64,000 nucleotides of DNA from positions 8,778,001 through 8,842,000 of the forward strand of contig NC_084774.1 in the NCBI RefSeq assembly GCF_028858725.1, in the 5' to 3' direction. The notes beneath the pieces are model-generated. The model did no database searches. It saw only the letters and a program-made list of their open reading frames with translations, and had not been told where the DNA came from. The translations under genes and the position numbers were made by a program. The stretch's first letter is position 1. Every line of letters starts with the position of its first letter. Of this stretch, positions 39,401 to 51,450 are shown piece by piece. The stretch is from Colius striatus (taxonomy: Eukaryota; Chordata; Aves; Coliiformes; Coliidae).

Positions 39401-40632
39401 AGGTGGCTCCAGCCTGGAGGGCTTAGATTAGCTCCCCCTTATCCCCTTGCTGCTCTGTGTGAGGTTCAGCAGTGCTAGTGACAGATAAGAGTTACCCCTG
39501 TGGTCTTCCTTTACTCCTCAGGACCCAGCTCCTTTACATATCAGGGGCTCCCAGAGCCTTTCTGGAGCAATAAGACTTCAAACAAGCATTTACCACCCAT
39601 GTGGGAATCCTCCCTGTGTGGGAATCCTCCCTGTGTGCATTGTGTCTCCTCCCTATGCAGTACTGAGTCTGGGTTTAAGCCCTCGTGGGGCGGCTGCTTC
39701 AGGGCACAAGCTGGGACACGTTTCCCTGTGCTTCCTGCAGGTCATGGGAGCAGGGGAATGTGTTGCTGCTTTTCTTTACTCCAGGGCTGTGCTGCCCAAG
39801 CTTCACACTACAGCTGCCTGGGGCCAGGGGGGTCCTGGGCCCCTTTCAGGACAGACATGGGGTGCTCACCCCCCAGCAGGAGCAGCCTCTGGGCTTTGCC
39901 TGGCTCCTGGCAGCCTGCCATCCCAGCAGCCTGGCTGTAGGTGGAAGGCAGAGCCCCTGTCCCCGTGGCTGCTCGTGCCCTAGGCTCCCCAGGGAGCTGG
40001 TGCTGGGCAGAGCTGTGCCCACAGCTCCTGGGAGCTGGGCACGTGCCAGCGTGTGGTCCCTCATGTCCAAAAGCATTTGACACTTCAGAGCAGGGTGCTG
40101 GGTGCACAGGGAGCTGTGATGTGACACATCTGTTGCTCTGCAGCCTGCCCCAGTGCTTTGAAATCCAAAGGTGATGTCCAGGCTGCAGGAAGAGCTGGCA
40201 GAGGCCAGAAGGAAGTGTTTGGTGTTCTGTCCCATCCCCAGGTCTCTCCCTGTCGCATCCCCAGCCCTGGAGCTCACTCCTCCAGCAGCTTTTCAGAGGT
40301 GAGCCTGGGGACAGGCACAGCCAGGCCCTGCCCTGCTCCCTTCTCCCCCCTGTGCTGAGCTGGCAAGGGCAGAAGGCTTAAACCCAGACTCCAGACTGAA
40401 GCTGATGACATTAGCCCTGTATTTCCCTTTGTTTTTGCACAGAAGCTGGTGACTTTGGACCTTGTGTGAACAACTTTCTATGACTATTTTTTGTACTTGG
40501 TTTACTGGGGTTGGTGTGAGATGTTGTATTTAAGTTCCCTGACCACTGTGGATGCCCCTGATGTGGATGAGTGGCAGAGGCTTTGTAAGTTAAGAGACGT
40601 TTGTGTGAATAAAGCTGTTGGATGGGGTTGAA
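36473..40632 (+). other. STK35: Candidate STK35 terminal 3' UTR exon
   Basis: It starts after a textbook acceptor and ends at AATAAA (40,608-40,613) in a T-rich, UTR-like context (TGACTATTTTTTGTACTTGG). It has no reading frame of note. A smaller final exon starting after TTTTTGCACAG at 40,442 is an alternative. Attribution to STK35 rests on strand, lack of any other plus-strand gene, and the donor after the STK35 stop. Confidence 0.4.
40608..40613 (+). terminator. STK35: Distal poly(A) signal, probably STK35
   Basis: AATAAA in TGTGTGAATAAAGCTG, followed by GT-rich sequence (TTGGATGGGGTTG). This is a good match to a mammalian-type cleavage site. Confidence 0.5.
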
Positions 40633-43600
40633 AAGCCACACAACTTGAACCACGAGCTTGGGGTGTTTGTCCTCAGCCCTGCTGCCAGCAGCTGGTTGGG
40701 AAGGAAGGGGAAGCCCCTTGGGCAGACTAAGAGGGCAGGTCTGGCAAAGGCCAGGCTGGGCTAGCAGACCCAAGCCCAGGGGCTTAGGGCATTAAACCGA
40801 GGCAGAGTGGCCAGTGCCAGCCTGTGGCTCCCTGGCATGCAGTGTCCATTTGTCCTTGCCCCTGATCAGCTTTATCCCTGTTCTCACTGCAGACACCAAG
40901 CAGGCCCCAGGGATGAGTGGGACAGGTGAGCTCTGCCTCTGGAGATGCCTCCTCATCCTGCCCCTTTCCCAGCAGCTCTGTGGGCTGGGAGCCACAGGGG
41001 ACAGGCAGCTTCTCCCTGGGGTGGCCACTTGCTCCAGAGGTGGCTGCAAACCCAGCAAGGAAAATGCCCTGCAGAATTGCTGCTTTAGTGGCCACAAGGA
41101 GTTTCTCTTTTGCTCCAAATCCCAGACCAAAACCAAGCAGGTCCCAGCAGCTGGGAGCCCCCAGAGCCCCCTTCCCAGCTGGGAGCCCCCAGAGCTATGG
41201 CTGGCAGCCACAGCAAAAAGCATCTGAACCACATCCTGCAGTGACCAGAGGTTTTCCTTTGGACAGGGAATAGGAGGCAGTGATTTCCCAGGTGCCCTGA
41301 GCCAGCCTGGGGCACAGGGTGGCCCTGCACACTGGGCCATGCCCTGGCACTTGCCAGGCTCTGTGTGATGCCTGAAGCAGCCACAGTGCCCAGGCTGAGC
41401 CGTGCTCAGGGCCAGGCCTCTCCTCCTGCTCCCCCTCTGCAGCCCCAGCAGCACCAGCTGCATGGCCACAGGCTCCCCCCACGTGGCCATCACCATTGTG
41501 CTCCCTAATCGCTGCTGACAAGGACCTCAAAGGGATGTTTTCATCCCAGGGAGGCCGCCATGGGGCTGCAGGGAGGGCTGGAGCTGCCTTGCTCACCAGC
41601 ACACAAGTAAAGGGGGGCCAAGCTGTGGTTCCCCCAGCTGGGTTATCACTGGCCAAGGGGCACTGACTGCCTGGCATCATTGCAAGGGCAGCCCTAGGTG
41701 GTCAAACATCCCCCCTGGTCCTGCCCAGGGCAGCCTGGCTCCAGTCACACCGGCTGTGGGAGTGGGACAAACGTCGAGACTGTGCCACGCTGCTGTCCCC
41801 CACCACATGCAGCCACCCCCAAACTCCCCTGCAGCTCCAGGAAGGCTCCCTCTGCTCTCACCATTTCTCTCTGCTTGAAGATGCAGCAGTGGCAGAGCTC
41901 ACTCTGCCAGGCTCATGGCATCACGCTCGTCTGTGACTGGGCACGGAGCAGCCTCAGCTCTGTCACTTGGGCCCTGCAGCCGTGAGGAGGATGAGAAGAG
42001 GAGCTGGGAGTGGGAGCCTGGGTCAGCTCACACATGTGCCAGCACACTACAGGTGAGGAGCTGGAACAGGGTGGGGAGGTGACAGCACAGAGCAGCCAAC
42101 AGCTGAAAAGCTTTTAACATCGTTAGGAAGAGACTGGTGTCAGTCACCACCAGGAATGTTTCACTCTGGATCTGGTCTCTGGAGACCTGCTGCACTCCAC
42201 AGCCAGCCTTCAGGTACTTGATAGCTGACAGAACCCCAGCAGCAGCCATCCCCTGCCCTGAGCTCCTCAGGGACCTGGGGCAGACACGTGCTGGGGCAGA
42301 GCTGCACGTGGCCAAGGCCACAGGCAGGCAGGAGGGCTGGGAGGGGATGTGCAGGGGAGCTTGTGGCAGCCCCCACACCCACGAGGTCTGTGGTGGTGTC
42401 CAGTGGCAGCTGGGCAAGCACCAACCTCCCCTCGGGGCTGCAGAGCAGAGCTGAGACGCTGCTGCCGCCAGCTTTGTGCTCCCTCTCTCTGCTTTGACAC
42501 AGGGCAGAGCACTTTCAAGAGGCTCCTCTGCACACAGGCTCTGGGCACTGTGTTACAGCTGCAGCACTGAGCAAGTCCTTCAGTGCAAACCAGAAATCCA
42601 TATTTCTTCTCAGCTTTTGAGCTCCTCGAGCAGCAGCCACTCGGAGCAGCCCTCACACCACCCAGACAGCAGCTGCCTGAGCTGGGGGGGGGGAAGAGCA
42701 AGGCCTGTTTTATGGGCACAGGACTCTCATCTGCCTCATCCCCAGGGTGATGAATAGCTCCATTTTGCAGCAAAGCAGAGGATGAGCAGCTAAAGCTGCC
42801 GGGAGCCCACGCGCTGAGTCACAGCAGCCTCCGGTGCGGGTGCTGGGGAGCAAACAGGCTGCTGAGTGGGGGCATCTCCCCTGTGCATCCATGAGGAGGC
42901 TGAGGGTGGCCCCTCCTCACCCTCCATCCCCCTGTTTGCTGTGGTGGGGATCTGCAGCACAGCAGGTGAGGCCCAGCTGTCACTAAAGACCTTTTGTCCT
43001 GTTGCACAGAGTCCCAAGAGCTCTTTGAAGCCCCAGTGCGTGGGATGGCCATGGCCACCCTGCCCTTCCTCCTGCAGAAACACCAAGGCAGCCCCAGGGA
43101 TGCCCCAGGGAGTGGAGCAAGGGGGAGCAACATCCCCCAAACCAACCATCCTGACTCCAACCACAGCTTCAGAGGAGGAGGATGGCCAAGGCAGGGAGCT
43201 GTTGTTATGATTTGCCTCTTACCTGCCCAAATGCTCATCGGTGGGTGCAGGGCACAGGGTGCCCACCTCGCTCTCTCCCCAGGGCAGGGACTGCACGTGC
43301 CACAGGCTGCAGCTTTGCCCACAGCCACTTCAGGCCAAGTCTCAGCTCCATGAGCAAAAGCCACTTCTCATCCTCAGCCTCTCCTGGCAGAGTTGGTGGC
43401 CTCTGCTCCTCTGGGGACCCACCATGTGCAGAGACAGGCTGGGAGGCAGCAGCAAGGGAGGGAATTCAGACCTTCTTTCCTCTGCCAGAGACAAGATCTT
43501 TAAACAAGCTTCTCAGCCAAGAACTTTCATTTATTTGTGTTGGTTTCTCACAGGATTTGCTGGGGAATCTTGTTCTTCAGAGTTGCTTCTGCTCCCAACC

Positions 43601-44590
43601 AGAGCTCCCAGAGCTGAGCTGCCCCAGGGAGCAGCCTGTGAGCCATGGCTGAGCTGACACAGGTGAGCTGACACGGGCACAGCTTCACCCTCACTGTCCT
43701 GCTGCCTGAGCCACTGTTCCCAGAGCTGCCTCTGTGCCCTGGGCAGGGCAGGCAGCCAGCTCTTCACATTAGCCCAGCTGCCCTCTCTGCTGGCCACAGC
43801 TCCAAGCAGGTGACTCCAGGGGACAAGGCTGGAGGCTCAGCACATTTCCTACTTCCCAGCTTCTCTCTTTGCCCCATGTCCAAGCAAACTTGAGCCCCTT
43901 GAGAGGTTTAGCTGGGACAGGGGCAGGCAGGCTGGCTGCTGGGCTGAGCTGCCAGCCAGGGCTGAGCTGTGGGAGCTGGGACACAGCAGCCTGCCCAGAG
44001 CTCGTGCTCCAGGACATCTGCCTTGCACAGCACCAGGGTGTCTGAATGGGCTTTTGATGAGCCTCCTGTAAGATCAAGTTGCTTCCCTCACCTCACTGCT
44101 TCGGGTCACAGGAGCTCTCACCCCCTTCATCCCACACAGTCCAGGTACTTGCTGGAGCAAGGAGAGTCTCTGTGCCCCAGGACTCCCCTTTGGTGCTGAG
44201 ACCTGTCTGGGCTGTGCAACCATCAACCATTCAGCAGAGGCAGGGAGAGCTAGCAGGCTCCCCTTCCCTCCCCAGGAACCCCTGAGCACCCAGCCCTGCA
44301 TGCAGCAGACCTCAAGGCAGATCCTGGCCACAGACCAGGGAAGAGTTTTGCCCCAAATCACCCCCCAACCCCACAAACCTCTTGTCCTGCTGGAGGCAAA
44401 CAGTTACCCCAAGCTCAGCAGGTGCAGGCTGTGGGGTTCCCTCCTCAGGTGCCACTGGTGAGTGTGATGAGCTGGAGTTAATTGCTGCCCCGGGGACACA
44501 ATTAACTCCTTCCTGACCTGGTCCAGCTGGGGCTTTGGCATCCCAGGGAGCAGTTTCACCCCTCACCAAGTTCCTGAGAGAACTGCAAGC
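40633..44590. other. Gene-poor interval, part 1
   Basis: No exon, RNA gene or repeat family recognised. There is a short duplicated string around 41,143-41,195 (AGCTGGGAGCCCCCAGAG twice). Open frames are short and carry no motif. Confidence 0.5.
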
Positions 44591-45620
44591 TTCTTCCTTC
44601 CCACAGTGAGCTTGTGAGTCACAGCCCCATGAGCAAAGTGAGTTCGCTGCTGTGTGCTGCCGACTTACATTTGGGATCTATCTGGAATGTAGCATTTATG
44701 TCAGGTGTGTGAGACACCAGTGAAACTGGGAGGAAGCAGTGAGTAAATCAGTCACAGCCTGGCCATAAAGGGCTTGGAAGCAGCTCAGTGCAGCCACCTG
44801 ATGGGCAGCCCTGCTCTGATAGTCCTGCTGCCATGGGACAGGCCAAGAGGAGTTAAAGAGCCAAGGTCAGGAAACCTGGAGGAAAGGAGTGGTGACACTG
44901 AGACACTTTAATGCCAGGGATGGCTGTGACACAATCTCTGTGTGGAACAGCTCTCTCTCCCTGGGACAGGGATCTCCTGGAAGCAAAGAGCTGCTCCAAA
45001 CACGTTCCTGCCTGGCAGCCCCCAGGTCCCAGCTGGGAGCAGCAGCACAAAGCCCCGAGGCTGTGCTGCCCCAGCCCTGTGCTGGTTGTCTGTGCTGGCT
45101 CAGAAATGCAATAAACATGAGGGATGGAGACAGGAATTGCCAGAGACTTTTAATTTGGGTTCTGCCAATTTCTCTGTCCCAGCTATTGATTTTCCATGGA
45201 GATGAATGCCTGCTCCCAGCTCGCTCTGACAGCCACGACCTGTCTGGTTTGCTTACCCCAAGAGTGGAAATACATGTTTTATTAAGTGTCAGAGCTCACT
45301 AATGAGAAGAAGGAGGAAAATCAATTGTCTGCTTATATCTTGATCTCAAAGGCAGGACTAACAAGTTCTTTACTTCGATGCCATGGACAGGAGGCCAGGG
45401 CAGGATGACAAACGTGGCAGACAATGGCTGTCAGCTCTGCTGAGCTGCTGAGAGGGGAACAAGGGCTGCAGCCTGTTTGAATGCTTCAAACCCATTTGAA
45501 AGAGCTTTGTAGAATGCTGTAAAATCTGATATGTGAATTGATCCCTGATGCAATTTTAGCTGCAGACTCTAAGCAGGTTTATGCTTATGTTCCTGAAATC
45601 AAGGCAGCAGCTTGGCCAGG
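44590..45620. promoter_or_regulatory. AT-rich patches, candidate conserved non-coding elements
   Basis: Less GC-rich blocks stand out at about 44,640-44,750, 45,130-45,370 and 45,480-45,600 (for example ACTTTTAATTTGGG, CTATTGATTTTCCATGG, ATTAAGTGTC, AAATCAATTGTC). They have no repeat similarity and no coding frame. A regulatory role is inferred only from compositional contrast. Confidence 0.3.
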
Positions 45621-47530
45621 ACAGGGGCAGCCAAGGAGACTCCGTTCTCCATGCTGAGCTCGAGATGAAGGTGAGCATCCATGGCCATGAGAGTACAAGC
45701 CCAGGGTGACAGCCTCTGCACAGCTCCAGCAATAAACCCAGTGCTGTGCTCATAGAAAGTGCTCAGGGGACATCCTCATCCTTTGGCAAAACGAGGAGCA
45801 AAGCTGTGTAAGGCCAGGACTTCACCTTTGCTGCGTGAGCAGCTCAGCCACTGCACTCAGCTCAGCTGGGTGATCCTTTCATCATCCACTTGGTTCAGGT
45901 GAGTTTGGGGTTACAGGAGCAGCCTGGCTAGCCTGGACCTCATCAGCTCAAAGGCAGACTTGCTCTCCACCAGAGCTATCAAACACAAAGACACCATCAC
46001 ACCTGCAGAAATCAGGGGATGGGAAGGTGCCAGGGGAATGGACCCAAAGTACAAGCCTTGCTTTAACCCCCTTCCCAGGCAGCTGGCACAGGCCCTGGCT
46101 GGAGCAGGAGGTGAGCTGGACCTTCACAGGACTCTTCTGATGTCCTTAAGCCCTCAGACCACCCAGGCAGAGGGAAGAGGACAGTTGCCAGCACACACAG
46201 CCCAAACCACAGGGCTGGCATCCAGGACATGGACTATTTCCTGCAGGTACAGGGTGTTGTTCCCAGACGCTCTTTGCTCCCCATCTGCACCCAGCACGGC
46301 CTCAGACCCTGATTTCCCTGGGCTGTCAAGAGACTCACACCTGACAATTGTGTAGTTAATCTCTTGGCAGCTGTGAAATGAAATGCTAAGCTCTGGCTGC
46401 CTTGACAAGTGGCATTGATTTGCTGAGGTGACAGCTCTCCTCCCTTGGTGTTCAGGCTTCAGCTCAGGGCTGCTCTTACGGCTCTTGTCCATCCTTCAGT
46501 TCAAAAGCCTGAGCAGAGGTGCAGCAGCCAAGGCAGCACTGAGGCTAAACCCTGACCCTGGTTTCATTGCAGGGGGTATGAGGGCACCTGCAGAGGCAGG
46601 GTGCCTGTCTGGAGGCTGATGAACACCTGGGTCACGGGATTGAGTTTTACCAGGAACTGGTCTCTTCTCCACGAGAAACCATCTGCCTGGCCATTCAGAG
46701 CCCACAGCAAAGCAGAGGAGGAAAATCCCTTCCTGCTCAAAAGGAAGTTTGAAGGAGTTTATACCCTGCTTCAACACATCTCTGTAATAAGGATGATGTG
46801 TTTAACAAAACCCCTGGCACTGGGTGAAGCAGCAGAGAGCAAAGCCCTGGAGTTGCCTGGCCTCAGAGGGAAGGGCTGCAAGAGTCACCCTCCAAAAGCA
46901 AAACTACCTACAGCCCATTAGTACCCCAGAGCATTTACACATTCCTGGGCAAGCAGCAACAGCTGTGAAGCAGCAAAGAGCACAGCTGAAGCCCATCTCT
47001 GGGTATCCCTGAGCCACTCCAAGCCATGCTGAGGGCAGGTCCCAGGCAGAGCAGCAGTGGGTGCTTGGGAGGATGCCCCAATGCTCAGGGATTCAGGGCA
47101 GGGCTGTTCACAACCCTCAGCATCTCCCCATCACAGCCCAAGGACCCACCTTGTCTCCCCTGGAGATACATGGCAGTGCCATGGCAGCAGCCAGGCATTG
47201 TGACACAGCTCTCTGTGTCACCAGGCAGGCAGAGGAGAGAGTGGCCACGCTCCTCCTCACACACACAGAGCTGTCTGCCCTCAGGGCTGGCCCAGTGCCA
47301 CCAAAGCCAAGGTCCCACGTTTCCCCAGGGACCAGAGGGCGAAGGGGGCAGCCAAGGAGCAGATGATTGGCATTTCCAGAGGAGCAGGTATGAATGGGTT
47401 TGAAGCCTACAAGCCTGTAGACAGTCGGGGTTCTACCCCCACAGACCACCAATGTTAAGAGCAAAGAGCATCATGGTGAAAATCAGAGGCCTGGGGGAGA
47501 GGTTGGGGGGTGCTGGGAGCCAGGGCATGA
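45621..47530. other. Gene-poor interval, part 2
   Basis: Unique sequence. No supported feature seen. Confidence 0.5.
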
Positions 47531-47532
47531 CT

Positions 47533-47950
47533 GGGGGGGGGGGGGGGGGGATGCTTCTGGAGTCCTGCTTCCAGTTCTGGGCTCCCCAGTTGAAGAGAGA
47601 CAGGGAACATAAAAATAGCTGAGGTGGGGATGTCAGGAGGGTGAGGGGACTCTTTTTTTCTGTTGTCTCAAGTGACAGGACGAGGGGTAATGGGCACAAG
47701 CTGGAAGTTCCCCTGGCACAGGAGGAGAAAGCCCTTTGGTGCTGAGGTGAGGGAGCCCTGGCCCTGGCTGCCCAGGGAGGGTGTGGAGGCTCCTTTCTTG
47801 GAGGGCTTCAAACCCCACCTGGACACGTTCCTGTGCCCCCTGAGCTAGGGGATTCTTTGAAGCAGGGTGCAGGGACAGCAAACAGCTCCTGTGAATGCCC
47901 AGGAGTGGTTGGACTTGAAGATCTTTCCCAACAGTAATGATTCTGTGAGG
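47533..47950 (+). mobile_element. CR1 LINE 3' fragment with an 18-G run at its 5' edge
   Basis: Sense CR1 3' part: GGAGTCCTGCTTCCAGTTCT, GGGCTCCCCAGTTGAAGAGA, GACAGGACGAGGGGTAATGG, CTGCCCAGGGAGGGTGTGGA, and the end GGACTTGAAGATCTTTCCCA followed by ATGATTCTGTGAG, the CR1 3' terminal motif. A run of 18 G lies at its 5' end. Confidence 0.9.
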
Positions 47951-49633
47951 AGCTGGAGCCTCATCCTGGGCCATGCTGGTGGCAGCTTGGGACCCTCCCA
48001 ACCTCACACACAACAGTGTGTCACCAGGGACCTGATGATGGACTGAGCCTGACTCGAGGGTCAGGGCTCAATGGGACTCAATCAGGCAGGTTTGGCCCTT
48101 CCTGGGCTCGGCTCTTACCTCAGGGACCAGGACTTAGGCAACCACAGCCCCCAGCTTGGGCACCTGGAGCCTCCCAGGCTGCAAACATAGGGACACTCCT
48201 GGGAAAAGAGCCTTTTCTGGCAAGAAAAAAGGGCTACAAATACAGAAAGGGAAAACAGGCACAATGACAGCTCTGTCTGTGGGCAAACAGACTGTCCTGG
48301 AGAGCCAAAGTGCTCTGAAAGCAGGGTGATGTAACCTGGGGGGGGTGTGTGCTGTGCCTGGTGCACACCACACAGGGATGCCAGGAACTGCCACTGCTTT
48401 GTCAAGCTCTTCTGGAAAGAAGTGAAAAAGAAATCCAGCTTGGTTTGGGGTTGTTTTTTTAAGTTAATGTCAGATTTGGGGGGAAAAAGGAGCTGCTGTG
48501 GATGAGTGAATGGGCTGAAATGGCAGAGCTGCCAGGGGCCAGGCAGCTGGAAGGTGTACCAAGGCCTGAAGCTCCTGTGAGGAGTGGTGGGAGTTCTGTT
48601 AGGTATTTAGGGGAAAGGAGGCTGAGAAAATTGGCTTTGTCAACCAGATGCTGCCTAGTGATGTTCTACAAGACATGCACGAATCAAAACCTCCCAGTTA
48701 GGTGCTAAAAGAACCAGGGCAGCTATAGCCAGGAGATGACACAGGCTGAGGACAGTGACCTGTTGCCAGATGACACCTCTGCAGTCTGGCTGGGGCCACA
48801 AAAGCCATCCTTAGAGAATTCTGGGTTTATTTCTCATTCAGATCAGGAGTGTGAAAGGCAGGTGTCTCCTGCTCAAGCTGGGTCCCATCACAATGCCACC
48901 AGCAACACACACACACACACAGGCATCTATTTAGCTCGTGTGTGTGAGCCACAGGTGCTTCAGCACAACAAACACCTTCCATCTTGGCTCAGCAGCCTCA
49001 ACACCTCACCAAGCAACCATTATCCCTTCCCAAGTGTTTCATTCTCCTACTGGGCATTGCTTAGAGACTAACAGTGCTCTGGTTGTTTCTACAAGAAAGC
49101 AAGTGGAGATCCTGGATGAAGTGATGATGCAAACTAAAAGCAAGGAAAGGGACAGCAATGCCTCAGTGACAGCAGTGTCAGGGTGCTGCTGGATACGTGC
49201 TGGTGAAGGCAGAGGTGCCAGGGAAACGCTGGCACTCCCCTTGAGCTGCTGTGAGGCAGCACTGGGTGTGTTGCATGGCTCTGTCTGCTGCTCATCAGCT
49301 TGCTGGGGGGGCAGAGGGTTAATTTGAATCACCAGGGTGATTATGTAGCTGTAGGAACTGGCTTAGAAGATGTGTCTCAGATTACAAAGAGAGGAAAACA
49401 GACATCTCCAGAGATGTAGAAGAGTGGGAAGAAATTGCTTGGAGGAGTACAAAGGGTCTCATTGGGATGAAACAGAAGAGAGTAAGATAGGGACAGGTTT
49501 TGGCAGAGTGTATCAGAGAGTGACTCCTGCCAGTGAAGCTATTAAGCTGAGGTAGAACCCTCAGGAAGGGGAGGGACAGAGGAGGCCAGTTCGTTGGAAC
49601 CTGTAAAAGGAGATGACACAAAACATTAGAAAC
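47951..49633. other. Sequence upstream of FNDC11
   Basis: No supported exon. A short CA run lies at 48,904-48,920. A first untranslated FNDC11 exon should lie somewhere here, but I cannot place it. The acceptor-like CTCCTTCCTTAG at 49,803-49,814 suggests that the coding exon begins at 49,815. Confidence 0.4.
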
Positions 49634-49660
49634 TGATGATGATGATGATGATGATGATGG
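49634..49660 (+). repeat. GAT trinucleotide microsatellite (about 9 copies)
   Basis: Perfect (GAT)n run about 180 bp before the FNDC11 start codon. Confidence 0.95.
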
Positions 49661-49836
49661 GCAAATCCCCTGGAGCCACAGCCCACCCCACAGCCCGTGC
49701 CACAGCTGGGCAGAGCTAGGCCAGGCTCTAATGAAGAGAGAAGAGCCACCATCCTACTCCCTCCCAGCTGCTCTTCTCCTCTGGTTCTCAGTGTTGTCGC
49801 TGCTCCTTCCTTAGTCAGAGGCTGAGCTTTGGCAGC

Positions 49837-50832
49837 ATGGCTGCGACTCTGAACGGACTCGGGACGGGGCCGGAGAGCCCTGGGCAGAGCGAGGAGGAGG
49901 AGGAATGCAGAGGCAGCAAGGACTGCAGAGGCAGCAAGGAATGCAGTGTCAGCAAGGAATGCAGTGTCAGCAAGGAGCTGTACTTGGAGAGGAAGCACCT
50001 TGTCCTGCAGTACGTGCAGAGCGAGCTGAACCTCCTCCGCCTGCAGCACCACCGGGCCAAGGCTGAGCTGCTGCAGAAGTCCTACTTCTACCTGGAGATT
50101 AAGCCCAAACAGGTGAACCTGAAAGACCAGGACAATATGATGTACACTGCCAACCTCTTGGATGTAACAGACCACGTGCAGCTACAGAGGATAAAGAAGC
50201 TGGGAAAAAACCAGACAGAAATCCAGCTGACACTTCTAACTGAGCTGCTGGAACAGCTGGAGCAAGGTCAGGAGGAGCTGAACAGCTACGTGAGGGCTTG
50301 TGACATAAGAACCTTCCTGTCCCAGTGGGACCTGATAAAGCAGAAAATGGCCAAGCTCTCCACCTTTGTGGAAACTCTCCTGTCTGTGGAAGAGCCGGGA
50401 AAGCTCCACATCAAGCACCGTTTGCTCTCCTCTGTTTATCTCCGAGACACCGAACACCCCCCGTTCAGTGTTTCGCTCTACACCAGGGCGCCGCTGATCT
50501 TCGACCGGAGAGAGTCGTTTGCACACAAGAAATGGGCCAAGCTCAAGTGGTTCAGTGAGGATCAGGACACTGACCTCCAATGGTGTGAACTGCACTTGAG
50601 GCTGCTGACAGAAGACAGACGGAGGGAAGCAGGACACAGCAGGATTCAGACAGTCTTCTCCAACACGTGCATAATCAAGAACCTGCAGCCTGGGAGATCC
50701 TATGAGTTCACGGTCAGGAGGCAGGAGGATGAGACCCTTGTCTATGAAAACTGGCACGACAGCATCGTGCTGAAGACAAAAAGTGATGCTGTTGAAACGG
50801 GGGATGAAGCAGCTTGCTCACCAGAGGGATGA
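49837..50832 (+). CDS. FNDC11: Fibronectin type III domain-containing protein 11 (331 aa, single coding exon)
   Basis: The role of FNDC11 is poorly known; it is a small vertebrate protein with one fibronectin type III domain. The frame aligns along its length with human FNDC11 (318 aa). Landmarks are RHH-like LQHHRAK, the YYIE-like SYFYLEIKP, LLEQLEQG, GKLHIKHRL, PLIFDRR, KWFSED, and at the end LQPGRSYEFTVRR and LVYENWHDSIVL, the typical FN3 F/G-strand region (about 190-315). The first 23 residues end in an acidic run (EEEEE). Residues 24-47 are four copies of a Cys-containing hexapeptide. No signal peptide or membrane segment, so probably intracellular. The start is the first ATG after a putative acceptor at 49,814. 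It is convergent with HELZ2, exactly as in human 20q13.33. Confidence 0.94.
   Translation: MAATLNGLGTGPESPGQSEEEEECRGSKDCRGSKECSVSKECSVSKELYLERKHLVLQYVQSELNLLRLQHHRAKAELLQKSYFYLEIKPKQVNLKDQDNMMYTANLLDVTDHVQLQRIKKLGKNQTEIQLTLLTELLEQLEQGQEELNSYVRACDIRTFLSQWDLIKQKMAKLSTFVETLLSVEEPGKLHIKHRLLSSVYLRDTEHPPFSVSLYTRAPLIFDRRESFAHKKWAKLKWFSEDQDTDLQWCELHLRLLTEDRRREAGHSRIQTVFSNTCIIKNLQPGRSYEFTVRRQEDETLVYENWHDSIVLKTKSDAVETGDEAACSPEG
49906..49977 (+). repeat. FNDC11: 18-bp coding tandem repeat, 4 copies, in FNDC11
   Basis: The unit TGCAGNGNCAGCAAGGA plus one base encodes C-R/S-G/V-S-K-D/E. Two copies read CRGSK and two read CSVSK. It falls in the disordered N-terminus before the conserved region. Confidence 0.9.
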
Positions 50833-50891
50833 GGTGGCACAGAAGAACAGTTTCCTCGCTTTGTCCCTTTGAAATGTAGGAACGAGAAAGA

Positions 50892-50897
50892 AATAAA
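50892..50897 (+). terminator. FNDC11: FNDC11 poly(A) signal AATAAA
   Basis: AATAAA 60 bases after the FNDC11 stop, followed by GTGAAAGTGATGGTTCG. This gives a very short 3' UTR of roughly 80 bases. Confidence 0.75.
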
Positions 50898-50915
50898 GGT
50901 GAAAGTGATGGTTCG

Positions 50916-51165
50916 AAGCCTCCTGTGTGAAACTGAACTCGTTCTGTTTTCAACAGCTCCACCCCAAATGTGGCCAGGTTAATGGCAGCACAAGGTTCTC
51001 ACACCACACAACACCCTCAGGCAGAGCTTGGGACTCTCATCCCCACGGCCAGAACTCAGCAGTGGGAGTGGGCAGGAGCAGGCAGAGCTGCAGCACAGCT
51101 CGGGTGCAGAGCACAGGAGGCAGAAGCATCTCCATCACCTGCTGCTTTCCCTCCCCTGGATGGTG
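50916..51165. other. Spacer after FNDC11
   Basis: Short intergenic stretch between the FNDC11 3' end and the 26-bp minisatellite. Nothing recognised. Confidence 0.5.
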
Positions 51166-51450
51166 CCCAGGACCATGCCCTCACACAGATGCCCAGCACC
51201 ATGTCCCCACACTGATGCCCAGCACCATGCCCCCACACTGATGCCCAGCTCTATGCCCCCACAGTAATGCCCAGCACCATGCCATCTCAGTGATGCCCAG
51301 CACCATGCCCTCACACTGATGCCCAGGACCATGCCCCCACACTGATGCTCAGGACCATGCCCTCACACTGATGCTCAGCACCATGTCCCCACACTGATGC
51401 TCAGGACCATGCCCCCACACTGATGCCCAGCACCATGCCCCCACACTGAT
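51166..51450 (+). repeat. 26-bp minisatellite, about 11 copies
   Basis: The unit is close to CCAGCACCATGCCCCCACAC plus TGATGC, with GGACC/GCACC, CTC/CCC and other variants between copies. It lies between the convergent 3' ends of FNDC11 and HELZ2 and holds no gene. Confidence 0.95.

Noticed and set aside
45960-46355. 131-codon plus-strand frame in the gene-poor gap
   Set aside because: No motif, no splice or promoter context, and ordinary codon pattern for random GC-rich sequence.
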